Assembly: GCA_947624245.1 (NCBI GenBank)
Contig: CANQJL010000001.1
Coordinates: 62,001 to 126,000, forward strand
Length of the DNA: 64,000 bases
Source of the DNA: an uncultured Acetatifactor sp.
GTDB lineage: Bacteria; Bacillota; Clostridia; Lachnospirales; Lachnospiraceae
Direction: 5' to 3'
The notes beneath the pieces were generated by a model, which was given only the letters and a program-made list of their open reading frames with translations, was not told where the DNA came from and did not search any database. Of the stretch, positions 52,224 through 61,246 are shown piece by piece. Each line of letters opens with the position of its first letter. Position 1 is the stretch's first letter. A program made the translations under genes and the position numbers.

Positions 52224-53455
52224 ACCGATTCATGCTCACTCCAATATTTTTCCATCTGATCCAGCAGCTGCATTTTATCAAAATTCGTCCGATAATAAGC
52301 TAAGGCATTTTGTCCCATGTCGCTTCGGACCGATTCATAATCTTTCATGATGCTTTGAATGGTTTCCGATAATAGAGCGGCGTCCCCCATAGGAACCACC
52401 CACCCGCAGCCGGCCTCCTCTACAATCCGTTTTGTCTCTCCGTCCGCCACTGCCAAAATCGGCATCCCGCAGGCCATATAGGACTGCAGCTTAGCAGGTA
52501 TCGTCATGGAAAACAACGGATTATCTGCAAAGGAGATAAATGCCACGTTACATGCGGCCAGATAAAACGGAATTTCTTCCGGTGCTTTTCTTCCCAACAG
52601 GCAGAACATTTCGGACACGCCCTTTGCCGCAAAGCTCTTTTCCAATTCCTCCCTGTATCTTCCGTCACCTATCAGGACAAATCTGCAGCGTATTCCCTTT
52701 TCCTGCAGCTTGACAGCCGTATCAGGAAGAATATCCAACCCCTGAGCATAACCCACATTTCCGGTAAAAACAATTTTAAAGATTCCATCCTCCGGCAGAT
52801 CCGCCAGCGGCTTTTTCTCTGCCGGCTGATAAAATTCTTCTGCATACTGCGGCCAAAACTTTACTTTACTGTCTCCGCTTTCTGTGAATGCCGCTTTTCG
52901 CTCTTCGATCCGCTGCACGAACTTTTGGGAAGTCGCCAAAATCATATCGCAGTTTCGATATATGTAATCTGCCATTTTATCAATACAGCCCAAGATTCGA
53001 CGGTTCCTGACCCCTGCCGCTGCCTCTACATTTTCAGGCCACAGATCCTGCACATAAATACAGCAGGGAATTTTTCGCCTTTTAGCATACCAGACTCCTA
53101 CCAGCGCCTGTGTCATAGGCGAGACTTCAAATATAAAAACTTGATCCGCTCTTACTCCGGTAAAAGACTTCCAAAAAAACCCCGAAATGACAAAGGAAAA
53201 ATAATTGAAAACCAGCATCAGAGGATTTTTTCCCCTCGGAATGATGGGAAGCCTTATGATTCTGACTCCCTCGTAACACTCTTTGCGTCGTCTGAACCAC
53301 CCATACCCTTTTAAAAAACGCCCCTGAGGATAATTCGGAATCCCTGTGACCACAGTCACCTGATGCCCTCGTTTTACCCATTCCCTGCATATGTCATTGA
53401 TCCGAAACTCCTCTGGATAAAAATATTGAGAAATAACCAGTATGTGTTCTTTCAT
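52220..53455 (-). CDS. Family 4 glycosyltransferase, WbuB-like
   Basis: About 411 residues. ILVISQYFYPEEFRINDICR and TGIPNYPQGRF at the N-terminus are the hallmark of WbuB-type transferases, which in E. coli O-antigen systems add L-FucNAc. YVQDLWPENVEAA, FTGNVGYAQGLDILPD and SMTIPAKLQSYMACGMPILA follow. The capE-F-G genes in this window make UDP-L-FucNAc, so this is the natural candidate to use it. I took the ATG over the preceding GTG. Confidence 0.9.
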   Translation of the reverse strand: MKEHILVISQYFYPEEFRINDICREWVKRGHQVTVVTGIPNYPQGRFLKGYGWFRRRKECYEGVRIIRLPIIPRGKNPLMLVFNYFSFVISGFFWKSFTGVRADQVFIFEVSPMTQALVGVWYAKRRKIPCCIYVQDLWPENVEAAAGVRNRRILGCIDKMADYIYRNCDMILATSQKFVQRIEERKAAFTESGDSKVKFWPQYAEEFYQPAEKKPLADLPEDGIFKIVFTGNVGYAQGLDILPDTAVKLQEKGIRCRFVLIGDGRYREELEKSFAAKGVSEMFCLLGRKAPEEIPFYLAACNVAFISFADNPLFSMTIPAKLQSYMACGMPILAVADGETKRIVEEAGCGWVVPMGDAALLSETIQSIMKDYESVRSDMGQNALAYYRTNFDKMQLLDQMEKYWSEHESV

Positions 53456-53458
53456 CAC

Positions 53459-54349
53459 TTAAGACTTCTTCTCCGTCCTCTGGATCGACTCTTCCAGCCC
53501 ATATATACGATAATCTTCCTGATATCGGCTCATATCCTGCTCATATACCAGATTGCCGAACGCCTTGTCTGCCAGGCGGCCCGGCTTGCCGCCTAAAAAA
53601 CTCATGCACTTTAAAAATGGCGTAAATATCCTGCTCAGTCGGATCCTTTTCCCATGGGCCTTTGCAATCAGCCGCACCATCTCGCCGGTCTGTACATACT
53701 CAGCATTCTGCGGGAAGAAAATCCCGCATTCCTCATTGACTATCATTAAACTGACAAATTTGCAGAGGTTTTCCACATACAGCATACTCCGCTGATTTTT
53801 CACATCGGGAAAGAACGGAAGCTTCCGTGCCATCTTTGCCAGCAGCGGATAATTGCCTTTGGAGCCTTTTCCGTAGATCATGGGCGGTCTCAATATCACC
53901 ACTTTAAATTCTTCCGAGACCAGCTCCTGCAGTCCCTCCTCCGCCTTCACCTTACTGTCCCCGTAGAAATTGGCGGGCGACACGGGCGTATCGGATGTGA
54001 TCACACGCATCTTCCCTATCCCTGCGCTCTCTCCGTACACGATGATACTGCTCATGAAAAGAAACTGCTTTACACCGTCCCGCTTGGCCTTGCGGGCACA
54101 TTCTATGGTCAGATCGGTATTTACGCTGTAGTATAAAGCCTTCTGTTCCTCCGTCACCTTCCCTGTATCCGCATGGGCAATCCCTGCCACATGGAAAACG
54201 GCGTCAAATCCTCCAAAGTCCTTCTCACGCCAGCTGCTCTGTCTCATGTCCAATGTCTCGATGGTAATGGAGGGTGCATGTTCTTTTACCCACGTTTCAA
54301 AGCTGGTGCCAATATAGCTGTTGGCACCGGTAATCAAAACACGCTTCAT
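53459..54349 (-). CDS. NAD-dependent epimerase/4-reductase (SDR)
   Basis: About 296 residues from MKRVLITGANSYIGTS; the frame extends 31 residues upstream inside the neighbouring gene. NAD site at the N-terminus, FHVAGIAHADTGK, MSSIIVYGESAG and YGDSKVKAEE (YxxxK). SDRs next to a PglC/WcaJ-like transferase commonly reduce UDP-4-keto-6-deoxy-GlcNAc to UDP-D-QuiNAc or UDP-D-FucNAc, the sugar that starts the repeat unit. The 4,6-dehydratase for the step before is encoded at 55.6-57.5 kb. Overlaps the initiating transferase gene by 4 bases. Confidence 0.82.
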   Translation of the reverse strand: MKRVLITGANSYIGTSFETWVKEHAPSITIETLDMRQSSWREKDFGGFDAVFHVAGIAHADTGKVTEEQKALYYSVNTDLTIECARKAKRDGVKQFLFMSSIIVYGESAGIGKMRVITSDTPVSPANFYGDSKVKAEEGLQELVSEEFKVVILRPPMIYGKGSKGNYPLLAKMARKLPFFPDVKNQRSMLYVENLCKFVSLMIVNEECGIFFPQNAEYVQTGEMVRLIAKAHGKRIRLSRIFTPFLKCMSFLGGKPGRLADKAFGNLVYEQDMSRYQEDYRIYGLEESIQRTEKKS

Positions 54350-54963
54350 CTCTTTTCCTCTCTGCCCTTTTCCATCGCTCCCGTGCCGCCTTCCACTATT
54401 CCCTCCTGCTTTGCAACGGATACGATCGTTCCGAAGATACACTTCAGATCCATCCGAAAGCCTCTCTTAGCCACATACTCCCCGTCCAGGCGGGCCTTGA
54501 CGGCAATGGGAAGCTCATCCCGTCCGTTGATCTGCGCCCAGCCCGTAAGGCCGGGAAGCACATCGTTCGCCCCGTACTTGTCCCGCTCGGCGATCAGATC
54601 GTATTGATTCCACAGCGCCGGCCTCGGCCCCACTATGGCCATATCGCCCTTCAGGATATTGATAATCTGCGGAAGCTCGTCCAGGCTTGTCCTGCGAAGG
54701 AACTTTCCCACTCCGGTAATATACTGCTCCGGGTTCTCCAGAAGATGAGTGGGGGTGTCCTTTGGGGTGTCAATCCGCATGGTTCGGAATTTCAGAATAT
54801 GAAAATGGCTTTTGTGTATCCCCACCCTTTTTTGCCGAAACAAAACAGGCCCTCTGGAATCTAATTTAATTGCCAAAATAAGCACAAGAAACACCGGCGA
54901 CAAGATAAGAATCCCTATCATCGCCAGCACCCTGTCAATCACATTTTTCAACACATCGTACAT
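54346..54963 (-). CDS. Initiating undecaprenyl-phosphate sugar phosphotransferase (PglC/WcaJ C-terminal type)
   Basis: About 205 residues from the ATG at 54963 (GAGG 10 bases upstream). One N-terminal re-entrant hydrophobic helix (IGILILSPVFLVLILAIKLD), then SRGPVLFRQKRVG, FRTMR, RRTSLDELPQIINILKGDMAIVGPRP and PGLTGWAQINGRD, the full set for monotopic phosphoglycosyltransferases. Loads the first sugar phosphate onto undecaprenyl phosphate. Length is that of PglC, without the extra helices of WcaJ. First gene after the terminator at 55.1 kb, with its own promoter. Confidence 0.93.
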   Translation of the reverse strand: MYDVLKNVIDRVLAMIGILILSPVFLVLILAIKLDSRGPVLFRQKRVGIHKSHFHILKFRTMRIDTPKDTPTHLLENPEQYITGVGKFLRRTSLDELPQIINILKGDMAIVGPRPALWNQYDLIAERDKYGANDVLPGLTGWAQINGRDELPIAVKARLDGEYVAKRGFRMDLKCIFGTIVSVAKQEGIVEGGTGAMEKGREEKR

Positions 54964-54999
54964 ACTTTCGACGCCTCGCAAAACAGCCTGTTATTTTTT

Positions 55000-55028
55000 A
55001 TTTTATCATGTATTTTCCGACAGCACAA
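55000..55028 (-). promoter_or_regulatory. Putative sigma-A promoter of the initiating transferase transcript
   Basis: Minus strand: TTGTGC (55023-55028), 17-base spacer, TAAAAT (55000-55005), about 37 bases before the start codon and downstream of the XRE terminator. Confidence 0.55.
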
Positions 55029-55073
55029 CTAAAGAATATTACCATTTAAGATACAGTTCAAAAAAGTGTTCTC

Positions 55074-55102
55074 AAAAAGAGAGACTCCCTTAGGAGTCTC
55101 TC
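55074..55102 (-). terminator. Intrinsic terminator after the XRE gene
   Basis: Minus strand: GAGAGACTCC-TAAG-GGAGTCTCTC stem-loop followed by TTTTT. It separates the upstream polymer genes and XRE gene from the initiating transferase transcript. Confidence 0.9.
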
Positions 55103-55126
55103 CATTGCGCCGCCGTTCATTCAGGT

Positions 55127-55480
55127 TCAGTCCTTTGCGTCCTGCTGATCCTTTAAGAACTTCGCATACAATATGACGCTCTCTCGATATTTCATATCGA
55201 TTTCAAAAATGGTGTCCACATAATCCTGTAAATGAAATCTTTCGGTCACTGGCTCGTTCAATTTCTGCGGATTGTACCGATAGCTGGAACGTCCCAGCAG
55301 ATAATCCGTAGTCACACCGAAATAATCCGCGATCTTGCACAACGTCTCATAATCCGGATAGTGAACCCCGTTCTCATAATTTGAGATGGTACTGACGGAT
55401 AAGTTCAACTGAGCCGCCAGCTGTTTTTGACAATAATTCTTTTCTTTCCTCAATTTAGCAATCATTTGTCCTACTTCCAT
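55127..55480 (-). CDS. XRE-family transcriptional regulator
   Basis: 117 residues. Residues about 5-60 are a HTH_3 domain: IAKLRKEKNYCQKQLAAQLN, LSVSTISNYENGVHYPDYET and ADYFGVTTDYLLG. The C-terminal part (about 75-117) is probably for dimerisation, without a recognisable ligand domain. A single regulator inside an exopolysaccharide locus, followed directly by a terminator and a new promoter, is well placed to control the downstream transcript. AT-rich upstream gap of about 130 bases may hold its promoter (TATAAT at about 55517-55523 in the minus direction, no clear -35). Confidence 0.9.
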   Translation of the reverse strand: MEVGQMIAKLRKEKNYCQKQLAAQLNLSVSTISNYENGVHYPDYETLCKIADYFGVTTDYLLGRSSYRYNPQKLNEPVTERFHLQDYVDTIFEIDMKYRESVILYAKFLKDQQDAKD

Positions 55481-55612
55481 ACCCGCACCTCTCTTTTGTC
55501 TAATACACGGAAACTAAATTATATTGTAAATCATTTTAGATATTGCGGGGCTTTATTTTACGAATAGAATAAAATTACTGTTATTTTATCCAATAATTTA
55601 TATTTCCTAAAA

Positions 55613-57475
55613 TTATTCGTAATGATATGTGCCTATAATATCCTGCACCGTCTTCCGCACATCTCCTGTTTCTCGCTTGACATCCTCTGACAGACGCTCC
55701 AATTGCGTTTCAAATTTCTTCTCGTCGAACTCAATGGGGCGCCCGACATAGATCATCTTGTTGTCTGTCTTTTTGAGGCCCTCCTCGTCCATAAGAAGTT
55801 CCTCATACATTTTTTCTCCGGGCCGCAGCCCCGTAAATTTGATTTCAATATCCTCGCCCGGCTTGTAGCCGGACAACTTGATCAGATTGAGGGCCAGATC
55901 CAATATCTTCACCGGCTGTCCCATGTCCAGTACAAAGATCTCCCCTCCTTTTGCATACGCGCCTGCCTGCAGCACAAGGGACACCGCCTCGGGTATGGTC
56001 ATAAAATACCGAATGATGTCAGGATGTGTGACCGTCACCGGACCTCCCTCCGCGATCTGCTGCTTGAACAGCGGTATCACGCTTCCGTTGCTTCCCAGCA
56101 CATTGCCGAAGCGCACTGCCACGAAATTCGTCTTCGACCTCTGGTTCATCATCTGAATCACCATTTCACAGATCCGCTTGGAGGCCCCCATAATGTTCGT
56201 GGGATTTACCGCTTTGTCCGTGGAGATCAGCACGAATTTCTCCGCTCCGTATTTATCCGCCGCCATGGCAGTCTTGTAGGTTCCGAACACATTGTTCTTG
56301 ATGGCCTCATTGGGGCTTGCTTCCATCAGCGGCACATGCTTGTGGGCGGCCGCATGGTATACGATGTCAGGGCGGTATGTGGCAAAGATCCGGTCCATAC
56401 GGTTGGTATTCCTGACGGACGCGATCAAAACCACCTGATCCAACGCCGGGTATTTTCGAAGCAGCTCCTGCTGGATCTCATACGCATTGTTCTCATAGAT
56501 ATCCACGATGATCAGTTGTTTCGGATCATGCGCTGCAATCTGTCTGCACAGCTCGCTTCCGATGGAACCGCCCCCGCCGGTCACAAGGATCACTTTCCCC
56601 CTGACATATCCCAGCACTTCCTCCGTATTGATGCTGACAGGCTCCCTGCCCAGCAGGTCCTCGATATCCACCTCCTTCAGCTTGGCGACGGACACCTCTC
56701 CGTTAATCAGTTGATACACTCCGGGCAGAGTACGCAGTTTGCACCCTGATTCCTTACAGATATCAAGGATTTCCTTCTTTGTCTGAACGCTTGCCGACGG
56801 AATCGCAAAAATGATCTCATCGATGCCGTATTGCCTGACCGCGTCCAGTATCTTGTCCCGCCCCCCTACAATGGGCACGCCCCGCAGAAGCTTTCCGTGA
56901 CAGCCGGGCTGATCATCAATGATGCATTTTACCTGAATATTCAAATACTGACTGCTCTCGATCTCCTTCAAGATCATGTTGCCGGCGGCACCGGCGCCGA
57001 TGACCATGGTGTTCGTCCGATGGTTCTTTCCGGCAATAGCCGTGCGCTTGTTGTTAAGGATTCTCAATATCCTGTAACCGAACCTGGTGCCGCATACCAT
57101 TACGGTAAGCAGAAACCAGTAGAGAACATAATAGCTTCTCGGCATCCGTAGGCCTGTCGCATAACAGAAGACCGTCTGTATGACCGCAATACAGGAAGTG
57201 GCAAAAACAATATTGAGCAACTCATTAGCGCTGGCATAGCGCCAGACGCTTTTGTACAGCTTCCAAAGCCAGAAGAATATCACGGCAATCAGGATATTGG
57301 GGATGAAAATGTGCTGGAATGTCACAAAATATTCCGTGTACGCTACATTGCGGAACGAAAAATCGAACCGGATATATAACGCCCCAAAGGACGATATGAT
57401 AACGGACATAATATCCAGTAATATCAACGCCGCAATGCGATTGGGCGGAATCTTTAATATTTTTTTACTTTCCAT
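55613..57475 (-). CDS. Membrane-bound nucleotide-sugar 4,6-dehydratase (CapD/PglF/WbpM type)
   Basis: About 620 residues from MESKKILKIP at 57475; the longer frame is within the preceding gene. Four hydrophobic helices in about residues 12-135, a first nucleotide-binding domain (VIGAGAAGNMILKEI), then the dehydratase with VTGGGGSIGSELCRQI, YHAAAHKHVPLMEASP, MGASKRICEMV (Met in place of Tyr) and FGNVLGSNGSVIPLF. Converts UDP-GlcNAc to UDP-4-keto-6-deoxy-GlcNAc. Supplies the SDR at 53.5 kb and the initiating transferase. The retaining chemistry makes it an unlikely substitute for PseB. Confidence 0.93.
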   Translation of the reverse strand: MESKKILKIPPNRIAALILLDIMSVIISSFGALYIRFDFSFRNVAYTEYFVTFQHIFIPNILIAVIFFWLWKLYKSVWRYASANELLNIVFATSCIAVIQTVFCYATGLRMPRSYYVLYWFLLTVMVCGTRFGYRILRILNNKRTAIAGKNHRTNTMVIGAGAAGNMILKEIESSQYLNIQVKCIIDDQPGCHGKLLRGVPIVGGRDKILDAVRQYGIDEIIFAIPSASVQTKKEILDICKESGCKLRTLPGVYQLINGEVSVAKLKEVDIEDLLGREPVSINTEEVLGYVRGKVILVTGGGGSIGSELCRQIAAHDPKQLIIVDIYENNAYEIQQELLRKYPALDQVVLIASVRNTNRMDRIFATYRPDIVYHAAAHKHVPLMEASPNEAIKNNVFGTYKTAMAADKYGAEKFVLISTDKAVNPTNIMGASKRICEMVIQMMNQRSKTNFVAVRFGNVLGSNGSVIPLFKQQIAEGGPVTVTHPDIIRYFMTIPEAVSLVLQAGAYAKGGEIFVLDMGQPVKILDLALNLIKLSGYKPGEDIEIKFTGLRPGEKMYEELLMDEEGLKKTDNKMIYVGRPIEFDEKKFETQLERLSEDVKRETGDVRKTVQDIIGTYHYE

Positions 57476-59033
57476 CACAGACCGCCTTTCTCCATGCCAC
57501 GAACAGCATTGTAATACTGAGGCTCCCCACGCCCCACGAATATTCGACCATGCCAAACACTGCGGGAATCAGAAGATACATCCACGCCGCCGCATGCTCC
57601 ACAGAACCGTATTCCATAAATCTCTTCCACTGTACTGCAGTGCCCCACAGAATCAACGCTGCAAACAGGACCATAACGGGAATTCCGAAATCGGTGCCAT
57701 ACTGTAGGAAGATATTGTGGGCATGGCCAATCCAGTAATATTTCTGTAACTGGAACCCTTGTTCCTCATAAGGGTGTCCAAGCAGATTTAAGTGATGAAT
57801 ATAATAGCTATAAATAGTTTTTCTTATCAGAATGGTGTCTGACTGGCTTTGATCTTCCGACAGCACCGGAATCTTATTGGGAGGAAGGTTTTTCTCCGCG
57901 GCATTCGCTTTCATCAAAAAGGGAGAATGTTCCAACAGATTTGTAAAGCCCCCGTAGATTCTTCCCAGCGCCGCATCCAGATACTCGTCTATGTCCACAT
58001 ATTTTTCCGAGTCCCACGGATCCCAGGAATGTACACGCTGCTCGCTCCACTCTCCCCAGTTCCAGACCGGATGATGAAACACCGGAGGCAAATATCTGAC
58101 GGCACCAAAGCACAAGGGAAATGTCAGCGCCACACACAGACAGAGCACTGCCAAGCTTTTCCACCAACGCTGCAGCGGCCGCATCCTGACGAGAAACTTT
58201 ATAAAACCGAATATCAACACAATGGCCGTCAGCCACCCTGCTCTTCCAATCGTCATCAGTTCGAATGAAAGCACCGCTCCGGCTCCCGCCCAATAGTACA
58301 GCTTCACCAATCTGCCTGCGTTGGCTTTTGCGGCCCATAAAATCTTACAGAAAACCGCCGCCAGCACCTCCAGATAGAATAAGGCGTTCAAATTCGGGTT
58401 GGAAAAAACCCCCTTGTAGCGCACCGTGTCATAGGGTCGGAATACAAAGCAAAGCCCCTGCAGAACAAAGAATCCCAGAATCATCCCGTCCAACATCCCC
58501 TGAAACAGATCCTCCTGCTCCTCTTTCGAATAGTCCGTCAGATAGAACGCCCCGAACATCACCAGATAAGTCGCCGGCCAAATGTATTTGCTTCTGGAGA
58601 GAATCATAAGGAGCATCATGAGCAGCCAGACTGCCAGATACCTCCTATTCAGCACAGGGTACCTCTTCTCCACCGCTGTACTGATAAATGTCTGAATGAG
58701 AATGTACCCGTAAAGTATGACATTGAGCAGCACGACAACCCAGTCATTCAAAAACGGCATATTGTTCTTTCCCCACAAAAAGGCAAAGGGAGTACCCGTC
58801 AGACAGATTACGGTCCAAATCAGATATGGTATTTTCCGCCTTGTAATATCCCTCAGACGATAATGAGACATAATGACTACCGCCATCACAATCCCTGTGA
58901 GATCCCGGAATGTCTCCAGCCAGCCGTCCAGCCCTGAACAGGTCTTAATCCTCTGGTCGATGATGCAAAAAGCAAAAAAGCATATCGTGTAGACCGCCCG
59001 TCTGACAGAATATGTGAATTTGAACATTTTCAT
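57465..59033 (-). CDS. O-antigen polymerase/ligase-like protein (Wzy/WaaL)
   Basis: 522 residues, about 12 hydrophobic helices and a large exterior loop (about 315-430, from HHPVWNWGEWSEQRVHSW). IGRAGWLTAIVLIFGF and the following helices match the Wzy_C/ligase superfamily, as does the GHAHNIFLQYGTDFGI region near the end. Likely polymerises the repeat unit outside the membrane. Partner of the Wzx at 34.3 kb. The 3' end overlaps the dehydratase start by 11 bases. Confidence 0.85.
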   Translation of the reverse strand: MKMFKFTYSVRRAVYTICFFAFCIIDQRIKTCSGLDGWLETFRDLTGIVMAVVIMSHYRLRDITRRKIPYLIWTVICLTGTPFAFLWGKNNMPFLNDWVVVLLNVILYGYILIQTFISTAVEKRYPVLNRRYLAVWLLMMLLMILSRSKYIWPATYLVMFGAFYLTDYSKEEQEDLFQGMLDGMILGFFVLQGLCFVFRPYDTVRYKGVFSNPNLNALFYLEVLAAVFCKILWAAKANAGRLVKLYYWAGAGAVLSFELMTIGRAGWLTAIVLIFGFIKFLVRMRPLQRWWKSLAVLCLCVALTFPLCFGAVRYLPPVFHHPVWNWGEWSEQRVHSWDPWDSEKYVDIDEYLDAALGRIYGGFTNLLEHSPFLMKANAAEKNLPPNKIPVLSEDQSQSDTILIRKTIYSYYIHHLNLLGHPYEEQGFQLQKYYWIGHAHNIFLQYGTDFGIPVMVLFAALILWGTAVQWKRFMEYGSVEHAAAWMYLLIPAVFGMVEYSWGVGSLSITMLFVAWRKAVCDGK

Positions 59034-59042
59034 AAGTCTTCC

Positions 59043-60029
59043 CTATCCTCTTATCCTTCTGTGCAGCTTCCTGATCCCTCTTGGGCTCAGCGCGAACAGT
59101 GTGTGGTAAAGTTTATTTTTTGGCGTAAGCAGGGGGTTCCCCATCGCTTTCCCCCAATTTTTTCTCAGGTATGCCACGATTTCCCGATACATATCGTTGT
59201 CACGGGTCATCTGAGAAATCGGAATGTGCAACAGGTATTCCAGACGTTGAAATACGCCGAAACGCAGCGCCGTTTCGGTCAGCTCCGGCATATCCGTCCG
59301 CACCATTGCCTCCGCCATATCCGCGTTTTCCACGCAATCCGCATATACTCTGGAGAAGTCCTCCCGATCCGCCTTCCTGGAATTGCTCCCCACACGGTAG
59401 AACACATGATAATCCTGCCAGGGAAGCGACACCAATCTGCCGATCTCTGGCAGCATACGCACCAGCAGATGAAAATCCTCATTCAGCTTTCCCGTGGGAA
59501 ATTCGTTCTCCCCGAACAGATCCCTGCGAATCAGCTTGGTACAGAAGGAGCAGTCTCCCCTGTGCATCAAAAGCTCCCGCAGAAATTCCTTGTTCTCCCA
59601 GATCTCGGGCTCCGTGGGAGGTTCGCAGATGTTAGGCAGCCTATTCCCGTTCTCGTCGATCTCATCTCTGCCGATCTGGCTCACCGTCACATCGTATTCC
59701 TGTATTGCCTGCAGGAGCCTCTCATACATACGGGGGCTGATATAGTCGTCGCTGTCCACAAATCCCACATATTCCCCTGACGCATGCTTTAACGCCAGGT
59801 TCCTTGCGGAGGAGGATCCCCCGTTCTCTTTGTGGAAGACCCTGATGCGCTCATCTTCCTCTCCCAGCCTGTCGCACAGCTGCCCTGTCCCGTCCGTGGA
59901 GCCGTCGTCCACCAGAAGGATCTCCAGATTGCGGTACGTCTGCTCTGTGATAGAGTGAACGCATCGCGGAAGATATTCTAAAATATTATAGACCGGTACG
60001 ATCACGGTGATCAAAGGGTTCTCGTTCAT
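59043..60029 (-). CDS. Family 2 glycosyltransferase
   Basis: About 328 residues from the ATG at 60029 (GAGG 6 bases upstream; up to four extra residues are possible). ITVIVPVYNILEYL, LLVDDGSTDGTG, NLALKHASGEYVGFVDSDDY (DxD) and the acceptor-side region NEDFHLLVRMLPE, where the ED pair fits the catalytic base position. No transmembrane helix. Part of the left-running GT series before the Wzy gene. Confidence 0.92.
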   Translation of the reverse strand: MNENPLITVIVPVYNILEYLPRCVHSITEQTYRNLEILLVDDGSTDGTGQLCDRLGEEDERIRVFHKENGGSSSARNLALKHASGEYVGFVDSDDYISPRMYERLLQAIQEYDVTVSQIGRDEIDENGNRLPNICEPPTEPEIWENKEFLRELLMHRGDCSFCTKLIRRDLFGENEFPTGKLNEDFHLLVRMLPEIGRLVSLPWQDYHVFYRVGSNSRKADREDFSRVYADCVENADMAEAMVRTDMPELTETALRFGVFQRLEYLLHIPISQMTRDNDMYREIVAYLRKNWGKAMGNPLLTPKNKLYHTLFALSPRGIRKLHRRIRG

Positions 60030-60037
60030 CATAGTCC

Positions 60038-61246
60038 TCATTGCCGTTTCAGCAGCCGCGCCGCCCCTCTCTCCGACAACAGCGGAGCGGGGGCACAGGG
60101 CGACAGTTTTCCCCCAAAGCAGTCCTCCGCAGAGGCCGCTTTACACAGGTCGTCCTTTCCTGCGAGCAGGTCTTCCGTCAGTTTCAAAAGCCGTTCCGCT
60201 GCGTTTTCCGCATTCCATGTCTCCGTTACAGTGCGATATGCGCATCTTCCGAGGGTTCTGCACAGCTCCCTGTCCCGAGCCAGCCGGGCGGCAAAGGAAA
60301 AGAGCTCCTCCGCGTTTCCGTCCCGATAAACAAAACCGTTCTTCCCATGGTCGATCAGATACGGCACGGCGCCGATCATATGATCCGCTATCAGAGCGCA
60401 GGCGCTGTTCATGGCTTCGTTGGCCACCGCCCCCCAGCCTTCCTGACGGTCGCTGGTAAACAGAAAAATATCCGCCTTCTCCATACGCTCCCGCACCTGC
60501 TCCGGAGACTGAAATCCCGGAAAGCTCACCTGATCTTCCAATCCGTAGCTGTGCCGCAACTCCTCCAGTTGGGCCTTTTTTTCACCGTCGCCGACCACAT
60601 CCATGTGAAAGTCGATGCCCTGCTCTTTCAGATACCGGGCCGTCTCAAGCGCCAGCTCCGGGTGCTTCCAGTAGATCATTCTGCCCGCCCAGAGAAGATA
60701 GGGCTTACCCTCCCAGCCCTTTTGTGCGAACAGACGGTCCAGATCATGGCTCCTTGTCTCGGGGAAATATCCCCAGCAGTACATTTTCCCGGGATAGGCC
60801 CGGACAATATGAAAATCCGACGGCACATACGCTCCCGCGCACAGCAGCCACACGCTGCCGTTCCTGTATTGTGTATGATCGATATATTTCCGGCGAAGGC
60901 CTCTGGGGCTTACCGCCTTCCACTGTCCCGTCTTATACAGACGTTCACTCAGGCGGATCACCGGTCTGCCAGAAGCCAGGCGTTCCCGAATGAAGCTCTC
61001 GTCGTCGGTTCCGCCGAACAGCACCACGTCGCAGTCCATGATCAGTCTGCGGCAGAAGGCCTCTTCTTCATACCAGCACCGGACATACCCGGGGCGTTCC
61101 TCCTCATGCCAGCCCATTCTGACCCGCTCTGGCTCCATGGCCTCCGTCTGGATAAAGGTAAATTCCCCCTCCAGCAGCCGGCTCATTGCGTTGCAGAAAG
61201 GGATCTGATGATGATTGATATAATTTGACACAAATACGGCTCTCAT
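60038..61246 (-). CDS. Family 4 glycosyltransferase
   Basis: 402 residues. FVSNYINHHQIPFCNAM at the N-terminus, LLWAGRMIYWKHPELALE, VVGDGEKKAQL, VSFPGFQSPEQVRE and FLFTSDRQEGWGAVANEAMN (E-x7-E). The variant EGWGAVANEAM is typical of GT4 enzymes in Clostridia capsule loci. Overlaps the upstream gene by 4 bases (ATGA). Confidence 0.92.
   Translation of the reverse strand: MRAVFVSNYINHHQIPFCNAMSRLLEGEFTFIQTEAMEPERVRMGWHEEERPGYVRCWYEEEAFCRRLIMDCDVVLFGGTDDESFIRERLASGRPVIRLSERLYKTGQWKAVSPRGLRRKYIDHTQYRNGSVWLLCAGAYVPSDFHIVRAYPGKMYCWGYFPETRSHDLDRLFAQKGWEGKPYLLWAGRMIYWKHPELALETARYLKEQGIDFHMDVVGDGEKKAQLEELRHSYGLEDQVSFPGFQSPEQVRERMEKADIFLFTSDRQEGWGAVANEAMNSACALIADHMIGAVPYLIDHGKNGFVYRDGNAEELFSFAARLARDRELCRTLGRCAYRTVTETWNAENAAERLLKLTEDLLAGKDDLCKAASAEDCFGGKLSPCAPAPLLSERGAARLLKRQ

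Noticed and set aside
6411-60436. C6 runs (e.g. near 6416, 33413, 38364, 40016, 45256, 45483, 56851, 60431)
   Set aside because: Six-base runs are expected by chance at this length and none is at a frame break, so they were not counted as contingency tracts.
60041-61228. Plus-strand open frame of 395 codons
   Set aside because: Antisense to a complete GT4 gene with intact motifs; composition is that of a shadow frame.
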